64,000 nt of DNA from Chlorops oryzae (lineage: Eukaryota; Arthropoda; Insecta; Diptera; Chloropidae), in the NCBI GenBank assembly GCA_020466095.1, contig CM035806.1:129046734-129110733 (forward strand). The letters run 5' to 3'. Position 1 is the stretch's first letter, and each line of letters starts with the position of its first letter. The notes under the pieces were generated by a model. That model did no database searches, was not told where the DNA came from, and was given only the letters and a program-made list of their open reading frames with translations. This document shows positions 22,927-33,459 of this stretch, in pieces. Position numbers and translations under genes: made by a program.

Positions 22927-23099
22927 GACGAATGGCAATAAAAATTATTTTCGGCTTCCGACACAATCTCCTGTTCTGGAAGTGCAATCTCATTAACAGG
23001 AACGCTTGCTTCGCAACTTGGAGCCTCGCTATCCCATAAATGTTGAAAAATTTCGTTGGTGCTACGCACAACACTTCTTCTTTTTTTCGATGATGACAT
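22927..23099 (-). CDS. Possible first exon of unknown minus-strand gene
   Basis: An ATG at 23099 opens 57 codons starting MSSSKKRRSVVRSTNEIF and running into an acidic stretch (PEQEIVSEAENN) up to a strong donor (TC/GTAAGTAAAA). The basic start could be a nuclear signal. No domain recognised. The TTAA-flanked element at 23109 sits 10 bases upstream, so any promoter has been displaced. Could be an exon of a transposon or host gene, or chance. Confidence 0.25.
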
Positions 23100-23132
23100 A
23101 AATATTAAAGGGCTGCGCAAATGCATTTGAAT

Positions 23133-23706
23133 GAGGCCTTTTACACTAGGCAATTATCGCCGGCAATTTTTTTCGTTTGTAGGCGAGACGCAGAGCGGGG
23201 GGTAGAGAAAAATTGCTCGTTTCAGAATTGCCCGTACTCGGCAATTCCGTTTTGCTCTCTTTCGTTTGGTCAAATGTGAAGATGGCTGCGAGCTGGTTTT
23301 TGACGTTTGCTTCATTCGCTTTCTACTTTCGAGGTGTTAACAACTGATATTTTCGGGAAATATAAAATTTAAAGTTTCAAATGTCGGGGAAGTGGCCGCG
23401 CGAATGCATAGAAAAGCAAATTGTGCTAATGCAACAAAATCCGAGCATTTATTATATTAATTCGCCGGAATATGCCAGGACGCGTTTTTTAAAATCTTAA
23501 AATCAACCCTAAATCAGGGATACTTAATTATGTTATTTTAATTTATTCCAAAAATCAACCCTGTGCGAACAGGGCAAACGTCAAAAACAGACAAAAAAAA
23601 TAAAAATTGCTCGGCAATCTTTTTTATACGTGTAAAAGCGAAGGCAACTCCAAAAGAGAATTTGGAAAAAATTGCCGGCGATAATTGCCCTAGTGTAAAA
23701 GACCTC
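23133..23706. mobile_element. Harbinger-like MITE with MADF start (574 bp)
   Basis: Termini GAGGCCTTTTACACTAGG and GAGGTCTTTTACACTAGG (inverse), about 40 bp of arm homology through GCCGGCAATTTTT. Flanked by AAT at 23130-23132 and 23707-23709. A 3-bp duplication fits PIF/Harbinger, although the group prefers TTA/TAA. Inserted 21 bp inside the left end of the TTAA element. Confidence 0.65.
23381..23500 (+). pseudogene. Truncated MADF-domain frame in the MITE
   Basis: A 39-codon frame, MSGKWPRECIEKQIVLMQQN then PSIYYINSPEYARTRF, ending in TAA. The spacing of the hydrophobic helix, Pro, Tyr and the SPEYARTR segment fits the first half of a MADF domain, a DNA-binding module found in the accessory protein of some Harbinger elements. 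The Trp-rich second half is missing. Confidence 0.5.
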
Positions 23707-23972
23707 AATCACCATACAAAACCTTTTCGCGGAGCGCAATTACATTCGCTCTCTCACTCTCATTTGGCAATAGCGTTGCGGTGAGCACATATATTTGGTA
23801 GTGTGTGTAAACGAAAAACGCGTTGAAAGCAAAACAAATGAATAACTGTCTTGTTCGCATTAATTATGTAAATCAAAAAGACTTGCAAGAGGAGTTCAAG
23901 TAAGCAAGTATTTGGAGTACTTGAGTAACACTACTCGAAACTAAAAATTTCTACGAACAAAGATATGAATTC

Positions 23973-24258
23973 TATAGTAAAATTTTCCGCTGATTACGAA
24001 AATGACAAAAAAAAAATTTTCTATCGCACAGTTTTTCCGTTATTTAAAAAAAAAAACCTTTTTTTTAAATTTTTTTAACATGTTACTTTTTTCACTATAA
24101 CACCGTCACGTTTTTGCGGACAATAAAAAAACATAGCATCGTTATATCAACATGTTAAACAAATTGTAAAATAACAGTTTTTTTGAAATAACGGAAAAAC
24201 TGTGCGATAGAAATTTTTTTTTTTGCCATTTTCGTAATCAGCGGAAAATTTTGCTATA
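23973..24258. repeat. Foldback with ~90-bp arms
   Basis: Arms begin TATAGTAAAATTTTCCGCTG and end with its near inverse; homology runs through CTATCGCACAGTTTTTCCGT. The 286-bp unit is nearly all arm. No clear duplication. Confidence 0.7.
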
Positions 24259-24443
24259 AATTTCTTATGTTCGCTTCTTGGAGCATGGAAAAATCTAAAA
24301 TTCTAAACATCTAAAACTCGTTCGCTATAAACAGCACACAATTAGCGGCGCACGCAAATACTTGGAATACAAGCTAGAACCATACAGTTATTTTGGCATT
24401 TGCCAGTATAGCATCGTATGAAAACAAGAGTCGATGAGAGTAA

Positions 24444-25142
24444 AGCGAACCCGACACGGTACTGAATTCAGTACTGAACGCTATATGTGTATTAGTGAAA
24501 TAGATGTGTATGCGTCTCAATTACAACGAGGGAAGCGATTCAGTACGCAAAATCTAAATCGTTTTGATTTTGCGTACTGAATGGCTGAATTCAGTAACGC
24601 GTATGCGCGACATACTGAATTCATTTGAGAGAAAATTTTACGGCGAGACGACGTGATGGCGGACAACGATGATAAATCATTTATTTTGGAATTCATTGAA
24701 AAAACCTGAATTAATTTTTTTTTTTTTTAAACTTATGAAGACTTATTTTATGTATATACTTTTTAAATTATTTTTTTAGTTTATTGAAAACTTAAATTAA
24801 TTTTTTTATTTTCTTAAAAACAAAAAAATACTGAATTAATTTTTTTTTTTTTTTCTTAAAAACCTATGAAGACTGTTTTTTTTTTATTTTTTTAAAAAGA
24901 AATTTAGCCAATTTTTCATCCAAATCCTTTTTTTGTTTTTTTGTTTTTCGTTTTCCTTTTTTTTTAATGCCACTACAACAGCCGCCAAAATTATTTTGTC
25001 CGCGTTTGACATCGTCGTCTGCACTCGTTGAAAACAAGCGACAAATAATGAAGTATACTAAATTCAGTAACGTGTCGACGCAAACATACTGAACACGTAC
25101 GTATGAATTCAGTAGGCTATTCAGTACCGTGTCGGGTTCGCT
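24444..25142. mobile_element. Harbinger-type MITE (699 bp) with MADF start
   Basis: Perfect 24-bp TIRs starting AGCGAACCCGACACGGTACT, flanked by TAA at 24441-24443 and 25143-25145, the PIF/Harbinger signature. The interior has several ATTCAGTA repeats and poly-T tracts. A tiny frame at 24656-24709 reads MADNDDKSFILEFIEKT before a stop, the expected start of a MADF domain. Confidence 0.8.
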
Positions 25143-25318
25143 TAAGTGGCGTATGCTACTTGATTCGAGAGAGAGAGACTTAAAACATTGCTTGCGCGCT
25201 GAGCAGCAAGTAGCTCTTTTTCTCTATCTCTTTGCTGTATTCTTCTACAAGTGATGTACGTATTTTAAAGTACTTGGTGTTATCAAAGAAGCAAATGCAT
25301 TTGCGCAGCCCTTTAATA

Positions 25319-25610
25319 AATATATTTATTTGAAATTTATAAATTCAAAAACACGCTTACTTTTTCACTAATTTTTATCATGTTTGGTATTGCAAGCGTT
25401 TTGCGAGTGTCGCTTACATTTTGCTTGTCAGTGCAATCGTTTTATAAATGTTGACAGCGTCCGATTGAATTTACAGTTATCTTTCAGAGAAAAAAAGAAT
25501 TAAATTTCTAGAAATCATTCTAGTTGTGATTGCTGAGAAGGCAGTTAGTTTAAAAATTAGTGAAAAATTAAGCGTGTTTTTGAATTTATAAATTTCAAAT
25601 AAATATATAT
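25319..25610. repeat. Foldback with ~58-bp arms
   Basis: The left arm (AAATTTATAAATTCAAAAAC, then ACGCTTA) is repeated in inverse before 25610. Lies directly right of the TTAA of the element at 23109-25312. Confidence 0.65.
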
Positions 25611-25714
25611 ATATATAGCTTAAGCTGAGTATTGCGGCTTTGTTGTTTCTTTGTTGTTGTTTCTCGCACACATCGTCTGTGTTAGCGAGAGAATTCAATC
25701 AGTTTGGCAGCGGC

Positions 25715-26377
25715 CATATATTACTATATGTGGCACTCCCAACAACAACCGAATTAGTGATGCTAGAATGTTTTGAGTACTTACTCAATTTTGTAACTAA
25801 GCATTCTTGCGTTGAAATTTTTTAATGTTTTCTTTTTAGTATACAACCTTTTAGGTTTTTGATGAAAGATTATGCAATACTGTGCCCTTTTCAAGAGAGG
25901 AGTTCAAAAAAGAAGTAGTTTTTGTATTCATTTTAGCATGATTTGTTATAAGTACTTGAGCCATTAGTTTGGTATCGAACTAGAATTTTTTCTACATCAC
26001 TGAAAAGTTCATATCAGCTGTTCTGTTTTGTAAACAAACATTCGGTCATGTTCGAAGCATGAGTGCTCTTCTTTAGCGTTGTTGAAGAACAAAAGGAAAA
26101 TTTCACGTAAAGATTTTTGATATTATATAAAAACCATATTTTAGTCGAAAAAAATGAGTTCTAACAAAAAATATTTGACGAACACTTATACATGTACATG
26201 AGTTATACCAAACATTTTGGTACATGTTACAAGATTTGAAAAGATTTGTTAGACCGAACCCAGAATTTCTCGGGGGCGTGCTACGTTTTTGATTTTGCCA
26301 TAAGAATGCATGCAACGGGGGCCTACTTCAACTCGACAAGCATAGTTGTTGTAGAGTGCCACATATAGTAATATATG
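25715..26377. mobile_element. P-like MITE, long type, copy 1 (663 bp)
   Basis: Termini CATATATTACTATATGTGGC and inverse, at least 24 bp each. Perfect 8-bp duplication GCAGCGGC at 25707-25714 and 26378-26385. Nearly identical to 62327-62990. Its termini resemble the short-type MITEs (21007, 61276). Its insertion puts the right end about 97 bp before the start codon of a hAT transposase relic. Confidence 0.85.
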
Positions 26378-26473
26378 GCAGCGGCAATGAGCGAAGTAAC
26401 ATCGCACGCATCGTTTCTCTGTTCTTATTTTTTGGTTCGCCCTTTCCTTGGTTTGAATAAGTACACGTTAAAA

Positions 26474-27740
26474 ATGACTGAGTATGCAGAAAATTATTTT
26501 TTTTCTAAGAATATATTTTGCGAAACTCAATGTTTAGTATGCGACCGTACAATAAATCAAAAAAGAAACTTGAAAAGGCACTACGATGCCTTTCATAAAG
26601 ATTTTGATATTTTTGTTGGTGAGGAAAGACATCGAAAAATAAAAAAAATGAAGCGATATTTCTACGAAAAAATGGCTGCAGAAGCATTAAATATTATTCC
26701 GCCCCATATTCCGTCGGAGCATATAATTTTGAAAGCTCAAACTATACAGGCGTCATACGTAGTGGCCTTGGCCTTAGCAAGAAAGTGCAGACCAAATTCT
26801 GATGGCGTTTTCATTAAAAACATTACGAACGAAATTTTAGAATGCTTTGGGGATAAAGGGCATGAACTTATGAATTCGGTAGAGTCCATTCCGTTTTCAA
26901 ACAACACAAATATGCGCCGCATCGAACGAATTGGTCGTTTTATTTTTGTTGATATAAAAAAAAGGGTTATCAACTCAAAATACTTTTCCCTTGCCATTGA
27001 TGAAACGACCGATTTTAATGATACAAGCCAATTGATTGTTTGTGTAAAAACTGTTGATGAAAACTTGGCAACATGGGAAGGTATTTAAGCTCTCATACCG
27101 CTTTGTGGCCACGTCAATGGTACCACTTTGTATGAAGCGATCCATAACATAATATTTTCCTGGAGTGGCAAAGAAAAGCTAAGTTCCTTTTGCACTGATG
27201 GTGCAAAAGTAATGGTTGGAACTGGTAAGGGTTTTATTGGCCAGCTTCTTAAAAATGGAATAAAAATACCCACGTTTCATTGCATTATTCACCAACAGGT
27301 TCTATTTTCAAAACATCTACAAATGTTAACCGCAATTAAAACTTCTACAAAAATAGTAAACTGCCTAAGAGGAGGCCATAATGCACTAAATCACCGTAAA
27401 CTTATCGCATTCTTGAAAGAAATAGCTGCGGAATATTATATAATGATCTTTTACTCCATTGTGAAGCTAGATGGTTGAGCCGTGGAAAGTGCTTGATACG
27501 TCTTTTTCGATTGCGTTGCGACATAATTGATTTCCTGAAAATAAATACGAATATAAAGGAACTGAAGAGCTTCTCAGCCACTTAGAAAATCCTCAATTTG
27601 TTGCAGACCTAGCGTTTTTGTGTGATATAACGGAGCACTTAAATTATTTAAATCTAAGCTTGCAAGGAAATAATATGACAATATTTGATTTGTTTTCCAT
27701 TGTTGCTCATAAAATGCTACAAAGACGAAATAAACATAAA
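26474..27740 (+). pseudogene. hAT transposase (ZBED/FAM200-like), broken
   Basis: Likely ATG at 26474 (MTEYAENYFFSKNIFC); an upstream in-frame ATG arises from the MITE. A C2H2-like finger (CLVCDRTINQKRNLKRHYDAFH type) at residues ~20-41 binds DNA. The catalytic region shows SLAIDETTDFND (first Asp), then a stop at 27086. Reading resumes with SSFCTDGAKVMV (second Asp), FHCIIHQQVLFSKHL and, after a shift near 27440, ARWLSRGKCL and LAFLCDITEHLN. The C-terminal dimerisation domain is missing. Related to the minus-strand copy at 58896-60009. Confidence 0.85.
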
Positions 27741-28404
27741 TGACGTCATGAAATTAAGCTGGAAAACCTAGTTTGTAAGGGTTTTCTACAGCTTGCATTA
27801 CATTTCCAGTTTATTTACTATATTACATTTTGCTTACAACTGCATTATGAATAATTCATTTCAATGTCCAAAAGGCGTTACTTTAATTATTTTTTAATTT
27901 CGGCTGTGAATTTTTATTTTTCAATTACATTTGGATTTCTATTTACCTGGAGTTCAATAAAATTCAATTGAAAGTTCAAAAATTATAAGTTCTAAATAAC
28001 ATAAGCAGAAATAAATCCATACTTTCTTCCAATTTAATTTAACATCCAATGACTTCTCTTAATATTATATAAACTTCATTTTGCACAACTATAAATATTT
28101 ACATAAGTTGTTTGTAGCTTACGCTTGGAATATTTTTTTCAATGCATGAGCCTCTTAAGCACACATGCATGTGAAGAATGAGAGAAATTGTGCTAGGGGT
28201 CGTGCTGACAAGCACTGCCTTAAAGTAACGTAAGCAATCCTCAACTTTTACCAATAAATTATTTAGATATATTTGTAGGTGACGCTAAAACTGAGGAAAT
28301 CGATACATCAAGCATCAATAGTCAAGTGAATGAAGAGAGTGAGTGTGTAGCTTTGTTTTGTTATGAAACTCTCGATGAGAGTTTTGTTCGAGAGGAATCT
28401 GTTA
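27741..28404. other. AT-rich spacer
   Basis: No feature recognised except that 28270-28400 looks partly coding-like (GDAKTEEIDTSS-type reading) without a family match. Confidence 0.3.
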
Positions 28405-28941
28405 TGCGGTCCATAAACAGTGAATCTGAATCACCGATCAGCTTGTATGTGTTAGTGAAAATAAAGTAGTGTGCAGCACACTGACACGAATTTTCGTGAA
28501 TCGCCGATCATTCCGTGATGACCAAATTTTTAGAAATCAAGGCATGAATCGAGTACCTGCGAATCGCATGAATCGTGTGTGTGGCAAAATTTATTCTTAG
28601 GAAAGTACCGAGCAGTCAACATGTCCATGGAAAAAGAAAATGAGCATGAATTCCTTTTGGAATTTATTGATGTTTATCGGTCGCTGACTGCTTTGTGGGA
28701 TGTCAAAAGTAATGAAAATGCAGACAAATTTTCTTTTCGCTTTTTTCTTTCTCCTTCACTTAGAATTATTGCGATTGCAAATAAAATGTCATCCGTTATA
28801 GGCATAGCGATGCGAACTTTACTCGACGGCAGCAACAGAAAAATGAATGAATACAGGAATTTGAATCGAATGTATGTCAGAGCATCGATCACACACGTAC
28901 AGGGCTGATTGGCGATTCAGAATCACTGTTTATGGACCGCA
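28405..28941 (+). mobile_element. Harbinger-type MITE (537 bp) with MADF frame
   Basis: TIRs start TGCGGTCCATAAACAGTG and are identical over these 18 bp; arm homology continues to about 38 bp. Flanked by TTA at 28402-28404 and 28942-28944, the PIF/Harbinger duplication. Confidence 0.8.
28621..28908 (+). pseudogene. MADF-domain frame in the Harbinger-type MITE
   Basis: ATG at 28621 opens MSMEKENEHEFLLEFIDVYR, followed by SLTALWDVKSNENADK. The pattern hydrophobic helix, xxLWDVKS and a following Asn/Asp-Lys stretch is the MADF start; the later two-thirds read differently and are probably not original coding. In intact Harbinger elements such a protein helps target the transposase. Confidence 0.6.
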
Positions 28942-29084
28942 TTAGTGAGGTCTCGCCCTGTGTGAAAGATGCGAATGAAAAATTTTTACACTGAGCGAAC
29001 TTAACCATGATTTTTTTTAAAGGGCGCATTTTTATTCACAGTCCTTTTGATTTTCGAGCAGAACAAAAATTTCAAAAAACAAGT

Positions 29085-29957
29085 AAGGGTGTTATAGTCA
29101 GGCGAGCCTGACAATAGAATACCCGACACAGACACACGTGTTCAAATAATTTTTAATATCAAGAGGTGTTTAAGGCCATATGGGGGCCCAATACACCGAC
29201 TTTTGTTATATTTCTTTATGAAAACTGCCCCTCTGCCACGCCCACTTTCCCAATTTATTGGAATTCTAATCGGAGGCCTTAATATTCGCTCAAATCCTAA
29301 GTTTCATTGAAATATTTGGAAAAAGTCCGATTTTGAGGCAGTTTTGAGATTTTTGTGATAGACCCTAGTACTGGAGGTACCCTTAATAATGGACCGATCT
29401 AGGAAATTTTTTGGGAGAATGTTTATGGCTACAAAATAAGCATAAGTGCCAACTTTCGTTCAAGTCCCATTTGAAGTTCGGGTGTAGGGGACAATTTTCG
29501 AAAACCGCCCTTCTGCCACGCCCACTTTTAAAATTTTTGAAAATCGTATTACTTGCCTTGAAACATGTTGAAATATCAAATTTCATCAAAATATGTTGAA
29601 AAACTTCGAGTTTAGAGCAGTTTTTGTGATTTTCGTAACAGACCCTAGTACTAGAGGTACCCCTAAAAATGGTCCGATCGGGTCCATTCTCGAACTTGTT
29701 CTTACTCATGTCCCCGTGAGCACGCATACCAAATTTTGTCAAGATAGCTCAACTCCTTCGATAAGATAACTGTATACAAACAGACAGACAGACGGACAGA
29801 CGGACAGACGGACGGACATGTCTAAATCGAATCTCCTGGTGACGCTGATCATTTCTATATACATTTTGTATGGTCTATCTCGACTGGTTCTGGGTGTTAC
29901 ACACAACCCAACAAACGCAATATACCCTCGACACAGAGTGTGTCGGGTATAAAAAAT
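29085..29957 (+). repeat. Dispersed family A, copy 3 (longest)
   Basis: Runs from about AACAAGTAAGGGTGTTATAG, through two AGACCCTAGTACT blocks and GACGGACA repeats (29782-29815), to TGTGTCGGGTATAAAAA. The left end resembles the left end of family B (AACAAGTAAG), suggesting one superfamily. Confidence 0.75.
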
Positions 29958-30602
29958 GGTTGAGTCAACAACATTTTTGGTTGAATTGAAAGGAAATATG
30001 TTTAATTACATTTCTTTTCGTTCGCTATAATTCTCATTTGTTTTATAAAATAAGACATATAAGATATGTATTCATCTTAGAACTTTTTAAGCATTGCGAA
30101 AGCAGTCACCAAAACGGAGTGACGAAATCGGATGAAGTCCATCCGATGGCTATTTTTTGGGTCATGTTCAGCAGAGTGCTCTATGGCCATTTGCTTTGAA
30201 CGTTAATTAAATTTTTTATGACATTTCTTTTTGTATAGGTTTTTTTTTTGGACTTTTTTAAAAAAATATCTTGTCATTTCAACTATGTCCGTGGTTGGTT
30301 CAACAATTTAAATTTAAATCCATTTTTGAAAATTATCATTTCAATTCAACCTGAAATATGGTTGATTCAAAAGGAAAATTCATGATTAGAAAATGATTGA
30401 TTACATGCATGATTAAAAGAACACTCAAATTACAAAAACAAAATAAAGAGCAATCGCCAATTAATCACGTATGGGATTGAAATATGATCATTCAAATTGA
30501 TGCTATCTTATATTCCACTCAAAATTTGACTCAAAATTGAATTAAATGGAATTCGAGTTTAAAGTTATAAACGAAAAATTTCCATGTCTTTCGATTTGGA
30601 AA
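29958..30602 (+). repeat. Spacer with first copy of a ~175-bp direct repeat
   Basis: 30216-30393 is repeated at 31085-31257 (shared CATTTCAACTATGTCCGTGG). The rest is AT-rich with no feature recognised. Confidence 0.6.
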
Positions 30603-30682
30603 GCTTGGTGTCGACGGGTGAGCACAGGACTAGAAAACGAGAGTTCCTAAGTTCAAATTCCACATAAGGCAAGGAAAAAAAA
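30603..30682 (+). repeat. tRNA-like SINE head (tentative)
   Basis: GAGCACAGGACTAGAAAACG followed by AGAGTTCCTAAGTTCAAATT resembles a tRNA from D-arm end to T-arm: a B-box-like GTTCAAATTCC at 30651-30661, and a short A-rich tail at 30673-30686. The A box is weak. Could be a decayed SINE or chance. Confidence 0.35.
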
Positions 30683-30711
30683 AAAATTGTTGAACCTATT
30701 ATAATAATACA

Positions 30712-31372
30712 TACACCGAGAGAAAAAGGTAGTTATATTAACTGAAAAAGCAGGTTAAAATAACCAAGTTCACCGTTAATTGTTAGCTTATGTGTAGTAG
30801 CGGTCAATTCAACAGTAAAAACACAGTCAATAAGGATATAACTACCTGATGGTTGATATAACTGTCTCGCGGTTAAATCAACTGTCACCAGCGACTGGGG
30901 AAAAAAAAATTAATTTTTGCTTTGAATTTTTTTTATCTTCTTTTATTAATAGTTTTTTTAAAATTAAATTATTATATTTTTTCGTTATTTATTTGTTTCT
31001 ATTTAAATCTTTTTCTCTTTCATCTCTTTAAATTTTCTCGCCTCGGCCGAGCCTTGAACCGCAGACCTCCACTTCGTCTTAAATTTTTTTTGACATTTCT
31101 TCTTGTATAGGTTTTTTTTTTTTGGAATTTTTTTTTTTAAATATCTTGTCATTTCAACTATGTCCGTGGTTGGTTCAACAATTTAAATTTAAATCCATTT
31201 TTGAAAATTATCATTTCAATTCAACCTGAAATATGGTTGATTCAAAAGGAAAATTTTTTATTTTTTCAACAAGAAAAATTGTTAAAATTAAAAATATTCC
31301 TTGTTGAAGCCGTTTTGTATGTTTCTCCTTTTGATTTAACCAGTTTTCTGGTTGATTTTTTTCTCTGTGTAT
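30712..31372. repeat. Inverted-repeat element with short ends
   Basis: Ends TACACCGAGAGAAAAA and TTTTTTTCTCTGTGTA are inverse. GGTTGATTCAA/GTTAATATAACC-like motifs recur inside, as does the second copy of the direct repeat (31085-31257). A tRNA-like GGTTCAAGGCTC occurs on the minus strand near 31050. Confidence 0.45.
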
Positions 31373-31414
31373 CGGACGAAACTTACAATCTTAAAAAGGA
31401 ATTGAAACAATGTA

Positions 31415-32045
31415 TAGTCCGGTCAAATTAGACCAAAAAATGAGTGGGAGGTTACATAAATTCCCACCAAGCTGAAAATCGGCATGATTGTTTAAAATAT
31501 AATAAAAAATAAAATTGGAAAGTTCCCCATCATTCCCCTGTATGGAAAAAATTTTATTCAAGGTCAAAGGTCAAAAAAATCGATTTTCAGCAAAACGGTA
31601 AGTTTAATCATAAAATTACCTATGATGAAAATTGTAGATCATACGATTATCTACAAAAAATGTCTATATGTCTTTTTTCCTACGAACTACCGTTTTTGAG
31701 ATATAAATATCGAAAGATATAAAGTTGTAAAAGCTGTAATCGTCATAATATGCACACTTTTCCACGCCACCTACGAGGTAGTGTATTTAGCGCATTTTTT
31801 TAACGTGGTTTCCCCAGTAGGTCTAGGATTCAAAATATCATGATGATTATCTACTAAGCATATGAATGTTGATGTTCCCGATTTCTCTGATTTTTTTGAC
31901 CTTTGACCTTGAATAAAATTTTTTCCATACAGGGGAATGATGGGGAAATTTCCAATTTTATTTTTTATTTTATTTTAAACAATCATGCCGATTTTCAGCT
32001 TGGTGGGAATTTATGTAACCTTGAATGTCTAATATGACCGGACTA
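31415..32045. mobile_element. MITE with ~155-bp TIRs
   Basis: Ends TAGTCCGGTCAAATTAGACC and near inverse; arms stay similar through the GGCATGATTGTTTAAAAT and CTTGAATAAAATT segments. Flanked by GTA on both sides, readable as a TA or GTA duplication. Tc1/mariner-type origin is possible. A related segment (CCTACTGGGGAA) appears near 49041. Confidence 0.65.
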
Positions 32046-32083
32046 GTAGGCAGAAGTGTAAAAAGTTAAAAATTGAAAATTGG

Positions 32084-32620
32084 ATGATGAGTAGAAAGTG
32101 TTTTAGGCTTAGGAAACGTAAAATGTCGTCCGAAAAAATTAATGTTGAAAGCATGTGTGCTAAATTACCCGCCCAAGAAGCTATGATTGTCAAGCATTGC
32201 TTATATAACTGCAATCGAGCAGCAGGAGGTCGTAGGTATGGTAAGGATGTTAACACTTTTGCGTTAGGTGTCTTTTTCCTGTCCCCCATGTCCTATAGAT
32301 TTTTGAAAAATCACTTTTCTTGGCCATCCGAGCGAACTCTTCTCAAGTTTGTGTCGGATTGGCCGAAAAATCCGGGCTTAGGTTCTTTGAACATGAAAGC
32401 TCTGGAATTCCGGGTCCGTACTCTAACAGCCGATTAAAAATTCGTCTCAATCGCTTGTGACGAAATGTCCCTCATGAAATTTTTGCATTTTGATAGAAGT
32501 GGGGACATGATTATAGGAGGATATGGAGGATTACGGTGATGAGAACCGTACTTTAAAATATGCAACGAGTGTTCTGACATTCATTGTTCAAAGGGTTAGG
32601 TGGGGCTTACTGGCGACAAC
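32084..32620 (+). pseudogene. P-element-type transposase fragment
   Basis: A 117-codon frame from an ATG, then a stop, then continuing similarity. KLPAQEAMIVKHCLYNCNRA leads into FALGVFFLSPMSYRFLKNHF and WPSERTLLKFVSDWPKNPGL, the P-element/THAP9 pattern preceding the catalytic core. After the TAA at 32435 the sequence reads ACDEMSLMKFLHFDRSGDMI, carrying the conserved DEM where the first catalytic Asp lies. Both the THAP DNA-binding start and the C-terminal half are missing. Confidence 0.75.
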
Positions 32621-33459
32621 CGTTCGCTTATTTTTAGAACGAAGTTCTTTATGAAACGAAAGCGACAGGGTACCTAGTAGAGAAAAAGTTAAAAACCGCT
32701 ATAAAATGCGTGTTACCTAAATTGAAGTTCGCAAAAAAGGGTATAATAACCTTTGCAAAAAGAAAAAAATATACATATATTTACGTAAAATGACTTCCTG
32801 ATGCGGCCGAGATATTATACTTTTTTAGGCGACACTTATTTCCGACGATATCCCGAAAAAACAATTAATTATTAAATTCAGAAACTACACAGACACATAC
32901 AAGCATAAATGCATTCAAACAAAACAAAACAATATGTGGTGCTGCCAGACTGAACGTTTTCAGAATAACTCCGATTAGTAGGTTTTTGCAAATATATAAG
33001 GGCATTTTAGGTAGCTTATAATTTTTTTGCGCTATCAAAGTATACGTCAATTCGTACATAATTAAAACATATTTAAAATCATCGTCTGTACTCCGGGGGC
33101 TGCGGATGTAATATCGGTGTGAAAAATATCGATACTTTAAAACATCTTTATGTATGAAAATTCGCATTTTCGAGACTATCTCATTTGCGATGGAAAACCC
33201 TTTACACGTATGCTTTTTCAGTTCCAGTATATTCTGCTTATCTAACTTAGCACTTTGAGGGCTCAACGCTGTTAAAGTAAATTGAAAGGAAGTAACGAAC
33301 TCACTACTTTGAAGAAAGGAAATCAGAGTTGAAATTTCGATGACAGGTCGACAGAAATATAGGATATGTGTGACTTAAATGCAACCCTGTGAGTCCGATT
33401 ACTTGTAATAAGCGTATGCGTTCAAGTAGCGAAAGTAAGTCAAAGTACTTATTTGTTTT

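Larger units (their letters stand above)
23109..25312. mobile_element. TTAA-flanked element (2.2 kb) holding three nested elements
   Basis: Terminal repeats AGGGCTGCGCAAATGCATTT and exact inverse, flanked by TTAA at 23105-23108 and 25313-25316. TTAA duplication fits piggyBac or Kolobok groups. Inside lie a 3-bp-flanked MITE (23133-23706), a foldback (23973-24258) and a Harbinger-type MITE (24444-25142). The sequence left over, about 640 bp, has no coding signal. Confidence 0.75.

Noticed and set aside
26375..26473. Upstream ATG of the hAT relic as the true start
   Set aside because: That ATG is made by the end of the P-like MITE and its duplication; the next in-frame ATG at 26474 fits the family better.
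32865..33266. 133-codon frame shared by R1, R2 and R3 as a possible gene
   Set aside because: No ATG start (it opens at TTG), no recognised domain, and the three copies are too similar for its openness to mean anything.
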